Shown here: positions 48,509-51,513 of the stretch, piece after piece
Layout: every line of letters starts with the position of its first letter
How positions within the stretch are numbered: position 1 is the stretch's first letter
DNA from: CAYZHV01 sp964478055
GTDB lineage: Bacteria; Spirochaetota; Spirochaetia; DSM-27196; Alkalispirochaetaceae
Length of the DNA stretch: 51,513 bases
Assembly (NCBI GenBank): GCA_964478055.1
Contig: CAYZHV010000003.1
Span: 1-51,513 of the forward strand
Direction of reading: 5' to 3'
Notes under the pieces: model-generated
Told to the model about the DNA's origin: nothing
Seen by the model: the letters and a program-made list of their open reading frames with translations, nothing else
Databases searched by the model: none
Made by a program: the position numbers and the translations under genes

Positions 48509-49308
48509 GTGGCTTCGCCTCGGCTGACCACACCAACGTATATTCCTCGCCGCTGCTGGAGCTCCGGTCGGTCACGTTCCGATACGGGGAGGCGAGCCCC
48601 GCAGGTTCGGTCCTCAGGGAGTTTTCCATATCCCTCGAGGAGGGGGAACTTCTCTGTGTCCTAGGGCGATCGGGTTGCGGAAAGTCTACGCTGCTAAAGA
48701 TTGCCGGCTCCTTTCTCCTGCCAGACTCCGGCGGGGTCCTTCTCGACGGCTACGGCGTCACTGCCCCGGACCCGGAGCGGGTAATGGTCTTCCAGGAGCA
48801 GGATCAACTCTTTCCTTGGAAGCGCACAATACAGAACGTCGCCTTCGGATTGACCGCCGGTCTGCGCCGAAGCCCCGGGGAGCCTCGGCTCCCTGTTGAT
48901 CCCGAAGAAAAGCGCCGTCTCTGCCTCCGCGCGCTGGAGGAGGTTGGGCTATCGGACTCGGTAGAGCTGTTTCCGCATCAGCTCTCGGGAGGGATGCGGC
49001 AGCGAGTCGCCCTGGCCAGAGCCTTTGTCGGTCGGCCCCGGCTCCTTCTCATGGACGAGCCCTTTGGCTCGGTGGACGCGCCGCAACGCCGAGAGCTACA
49101 GCTCCTGCTTCGCCGACTCCTCGCCGACCACGCCGGCACCGCCCTCTTTGTCACCCATGATGTGGAAGAGGCGCTTCTTCTCGGCAGCCGGATTATCGTC
49201 ATGGGACGGGACGGTGCCGTCAAGCTCGAGGAGCTCCCCGGAAGCGGGACCCCCGCCGAGAGGCGGTCGCGACTCCACGCGGCCCTCGAGGACGCCCCTT
49301 CAGGGTAG
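48505..49308 (+). CDS. NitT/TauT-type ABC transporter ATP-binding protein
   Basis: 267 residues. Walker A VLGRSGCGKSTLLKI, Q-loop VFQEQDQLFPWKRTIQNVAF, signature LSGGMRQRVALARAF, Walker B LLLMDEPFGSVDAPQR and the His switch FVTHDVEEALLL are all present. The insertion GLRRSPGEPRLPVDPEEKRR between Q-loop and signature is longer than usual. ATG 48505 overlaps the permease stop by 4 bp. The end overlaps the convergent GT39 gene end by 9 bp. Confidence 0.93.
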   Translation: MSGFASADHTNVYSSPLLELRSVTFRYGEASPAGSVLREFSISLEEGELLCVLGRSGCGKSTLLKIAGSFLLPDSGGVLLDGYGVTAPDPERVMVFQEQDQLFPWKRTIQNVAFGLTAGLRRSPGEPRLPVDPEEKRRLCLRALEEVGLSDSVELFPHQLSGGMRQRVALARAFVGRPRLLLMDEPFGSVDAPQRRELQLLLRRLLADHAGTALFVTHDVEEALLLGSRIIVMGRDGAVKLEELPGSGTPAERRSRLHAALEDAPSG

Positions 49309-51051
49309 CTCTAGACGGTAGATCTCGATGTGGTGCGGGGTACGGTCCATGTATGGGACCAGGCGCATCGCGTACCACCTCGCCTCGAAGCGATCGGTCA
49401 TCGTGCCGTACCGCCTGAGAATCTCCAAGAGCTCCGGGTAAAAGCGGTGCAGGTTTCCGTATACGTCGTTCCAGACCGGCCTGTTCCGATAGATTAGCTC
49501 CAGCTCCTCCACCGGTAGAACTACCCATTGGACATTCTCTCGCCGCAAAAACTCACCAACCGCGCTTTGCAGCAGCTGGTCATCCGATGTGGCCTCACCG
49601 GCTCGGACCGACTCTCCGGTGGCCGTGCGCTCCCGGGCTGAGCTCTCCAGGACCCGGGGTCGCGGCGGCAGGGACCCGAGGTCTCGCCAGACCCGCAACA
49701 CCCCGGGCTCGAAAGCAAAAGCGGTGTTGAGGTTCGCCAGGGTTATCTCTCCCGGGGGAACGGCCTCTCGAATACGGGAGAGATAGCGGTCATAGATGCC
49801 GGGATACCACCGGAGGAGCTCCGTGGCGAGCTGTGCCCCGGAGGCAATCGGGATGAGCAGCAGCAGGAGAAGAGCGAGACGGGGCAGCAGGTGGCGCAGG
49901 CGGTCAAGCAGGAGCCCCGCCTGAATGTAGAGCCAGGGAAAGAGGAATACCACAATCGGCGGGCTGTATTTGCCGACGATGAATATCGCCAGAAGAGTCA
50001 AGAGGGCGGAGAGGGCCGCCGATATCGCGGGCGCGTTCTTAGTCCCGGAGCCGATCACCGTAGCCACGATCGAGGTCACCGTCACTACCGGCAACGCCCA
50101 GAGTTGCGGTGCCACCGGGGGGAGGTAGTAGGTGCCCGCGTGTTGGCGTGCCAGTTTGATGAAGTACTCACCGAGACGGGCGACGCGCTCCGGCAAGCCT
50201 GCGGTTACCCCCACGGAGCCACCGAACTCCAGATAGTTGAAGAGAAAATTCGGGTCCATCAGAAAGCTCGCCCCCACCGCGGCCGAGGCGATTGCCGCAA
50301 GGAGGAGAAGGTAGATACCCAGGGCTCGGTGGAAGCCCCTGCGACCGCCGCGTACCGCGACCCACGGAATGAGGGCCAAAGCGGCTACGAAGGCGTTGGG
50401 ATGAACGAATATAGTCAGCCCGACAATTGCCCCGGCGGTAAGCGCTCCCGATCCGGGGTTTGCCTTCTTTCCGGACGGGGCCCCAAGGATCGGACCCGAC
50501 TCCACCTGTTGCCCCGGCGGCCGCAGCAGGGACCAGAGCGCCCCGGCCATGGCGAGGAGCACGAACACTTCTTGCCTGCCAAAGTGGCTGCTGTAGAAGA
50601 ACTGCACATCCAACGCGAACGCCCCGGCGACGGCGCAGGCGATGAGAACGCTACCTGTCATTCGCCGCAGCGCAGCGGCGATGAGCACAACCGTACCGAG
50701 CCCAGCCAGGAGCGAGGGGACTCGTGCCGCCACAATGTCCCAACGGAAGAGGACAAAGGGAGCCTGCAGAAGATGAAACAGGGTTTTTAGAGCGTGAGGA
50801 TGCCGCGGGGTGAGACGAAAAAACTCCTCCCTAGCGTCCGGGCGCCCCGCCAACGCCATGGTACGACTCAGGGAGGCGAGCCACGCCTCATCGGAGTGAA
50901 CAAAGGGGAACCAAGGAAGGGACCAGATATGGAGGAAGAGGTACGCCGCCGTCAGGAGGCCCGCAATCAGGAAGGGCGGGTGGAGGAGCGCACCCGGGAG
51001 TGACAAAAAAGGCTCCCGACGCCGGGGCGTCGGGAGCACATTCTTACTCAA
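49300..51051 (-). CDS. GT39/ArnT-like polytopic membrane glycosyltransferase
   Basis: 583 residues from ATG 51051, or 568 from TTG 51006, which lies just after the terminator. About ten membrane helices. The first periplasmic loop has the PMT/ArnT catalytic acid motif FVHSDEAWLASLSRTMALAG, followed by a LTPRHPHALKTLFHLL region. The C-terminal soluble part is about 160 residues. The enzyme would transfer a sugar from a polyprenyl-phosphate donor to a lipid or protein outside the cytoplasm. The TTG start has GGGAG 6 bases upstream inside the terminator arm. Confidence 0.85.
   Translation of the reverse strand: MSKNVLPTPRRREPFLSLPGALLHPPFLIAGLLTAAYLFLHIWSLPWFPFVHSDEAWLASLSRTMALAGRPDAREEFFRLTPRHPHALKTLFHLLQAPFVLFRWDIVAARVPSLLAGLGTVVLIAAALRRMTGSVLIACAVAGAFALDVQFFYSSHFGRQEVFVLLAMAGALWSLLRPPGQQVESGPILGAPSGKKANPGSGALTAGAIVGLTIFVHPNAFVAALALIPWVAVRGGRRGFHRALGIYLLLLAAIASAAVGASFLMDPNFLFNYLEFGGSVGVTAGLPERVARLGEYFIKLARQHAGTYYLPPVAPQLWALPVVTVTSIVATVIGSGTKNAPAISAALSALLTLLAIFIVGKYSPPIVVFLFPWLYIQAGLLLDRLRHLLPRLALLLLLLIPIASGAQLATELLRWYPGIYDRYLSRIREAVPPGEITLANLNTAFAFEPGVLRVWRDLGSLPPRPRVLESSARERTATGESVRAGEATSDDQLLQSAVGEFLRRENVQWVVLPVEELELIYRNRPVWNDVYGNLHRFYPELLEILRRYGTMTDRFEARWYAMRLVPYMDRTPHHIEIYRLELP
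51005..51037 (-). terminator. Strong intrinsic terminator after the rhodanese gene
   Basis: On the minus strand a 12-bp perfect GC-rich stem (GCTCCCGACGCC with GGCGTCGGGAGC) precedes CTTTTTT. It ends the rhodanese transcript and overlaps the annotated start region of the GT39 gene, whose translation may use the GGGAG in its 3' arm. Confidence 0.92.
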
Positions 51052-51060
51052 GATCCAACG

Positions 51061-51513
51061 TTAACCGGAGACAACCGGAAAGCCGTTATTGCTCCATCCC
51101 CGCGGGTCGGTCCGGGGAGTGCCCATGCCGTAGAGCAGAGACACCGCGTCGTAACCGAGAAGTCGGAGAAGGGCGATGCCTTGGTTGGCAGTCTGACCAC
51201 TGTAGCAGTAGACAATCAGCTTCTTATCGGTGGGAAGCATGCCCATCGCGTCGCTCATGCCTGCACCGAAGGGGAAGTTGACGGCGCCCTCGATGTGGCC
51301 TTCGGCGAAGTCGTCGGGGCGTCGCATTGAGACGAATTGAACCGACTCGTCTCCGGCGTCGAGAATCGCCTTGGCGTTCTCCTCGGAGACCATGTTATTA
51401 GCGAAGGGCGTTCCACCGGCTTCGGAGAGCTCCTCGTAGTAGGTCTGGATCGTGCTCAGAACCTCGTCGGAAACACCGTTCTCGTATGAGGTGTCGATCT
51501 CGGTGGCGTCGGT
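51061..51513 (-). CDS. Rhodanese-domain protein, 5' end beyond window
   Basis: 151 codons are visible and the frame stays open to the right edge. The rhodanese domain has VQFVSMRRPDDFAEGHIEGA and the active-site loop LIVYCYSGQTANQGIALL, where Cys is the sulfur carrier, then LLGYDAVSLLYGM. An upstream helical stretch (STIQTYYEELSEAGGTPFAN) may be part of a larger, possibly exported, protein. It could move sulfane sulfur or act in stress response. Followed by a strong terminator. Confidence 0.85.
   Translation of the reverse strand, partial: TDATEIDTSYENGVSDEVLSTIQTYYEELSEAGGTPFANNMVSEENAKAILDAGDESVQFVSMRRPDDFAEGHIEGAVNFPFGAGMSDAMGMLPTDKKLIVYCYSGQTANQGIALLRLLGYDAVSLLYGMGTPRTDPRGWSNNGFPVVSG

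Noticed and set aside
1..51513. tRNA, rRNA, riboswitch, insertion sequence or prophage
   Set aside because: I looked through the intergenic regions and found no cloverleaf, conserved riboswitch core, transposase or terminal inverted repeats. Subtle RNAs could still be missed without a covariance search.

Overview
This 51.5 kb window is a gene-dense bacterial chromosome segment with high GC content. Several features suggest a free-living member of the Spirochaetota, probably Spirochaetaceae: an envelope with an outer membrane (TolC, RND pump, beta-barrel protein), many lipoproteins with relaxed lipoboxes, and a binding protein whose signal peptide ends in ATGAQEE. This placement is inference, because there is no rRNA or marker phylogeny here. 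No tRNA, rRNA, CRISPR array, IS element or prophage was seen. No stretch without a gene exceeds about 230 bp. A 100-N assembly gap lies at 35416-35515, and genes run off both ends of the window.

Layout. 1-6943 (minus): a drug-efflux operon, two-headed TetR regulator, TolC, adaptor lipoprotein, RND pump. 7077-11479 (plus): a 2-hydroxyacid dehydrogenase-like protein and a phosphonate-type ABC transporter whose permease carries a large extra N-terminal part. 11575-17657: housekeeping and envelope genes (DUF212, rhomboid, RlmE, NlpC-like lipoprotein, acyl-CoA synthetase) and a hydrolase-like lipoprotein lacking its catalytic residues. 17738-24746: a redox and isoprenoid neighbourhood, with NDH-2 fused to a DoxX-like membrane domain, polyprenyl synthase, ApbE, NusG-II protein, NYN-LOTUS protein and a pair of prenol and prenyl-phosphate kinase-like membrane proteins. 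24743-34868: CheW, ThyX, M23 peptidase, an epimerase-like protein, YjjG-like HAD phosphatase, DUF554, an AraC-GyrI regulator operon, ArfB, a thioesterase and a probable DMSP-lyase-family cupin. 34852-40044: gap-truncated HD and FecR genes, a lipoprotein, the CcsA/ResB cytochrome c assembly pair and an EAL-CBS-GGDEF protein. 40074-44486: hydrolase, membrane LuxR regulator, beta-barrel protein, MATE pump. 44598-49308 (plus): an operon of glycosyltransferase, ATP-grasp enzyme and an NMT1/NitT-TauT-type ABC transporter. 49300-51513: a GT39-like membrane glycosyltransferase and a rhodanese.

Themes. NDH-2, polyprenyl synthase, ApbE and NusG-II together resemble the flavin-based extracellular electron transfer loci of Gram-positive bacteria. 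CcsA/ResB indicates that c-type cytochromes are also made. The two kinase-like proteins could recycle prenyl alcohols into diphosphates for quinones.

The most general signal is regulatory. Many first-in-transcript genes lack a Shine-Dalgarno sequence and have a TANNNT box ending 6-9 bases before the start codon, often with a -35-like hexamer 17-18 bases further upstream. This predicts frequent leaderless mRNAs, while genes inside operons use normal ribosome binding sites or overlapping stop/start codons.
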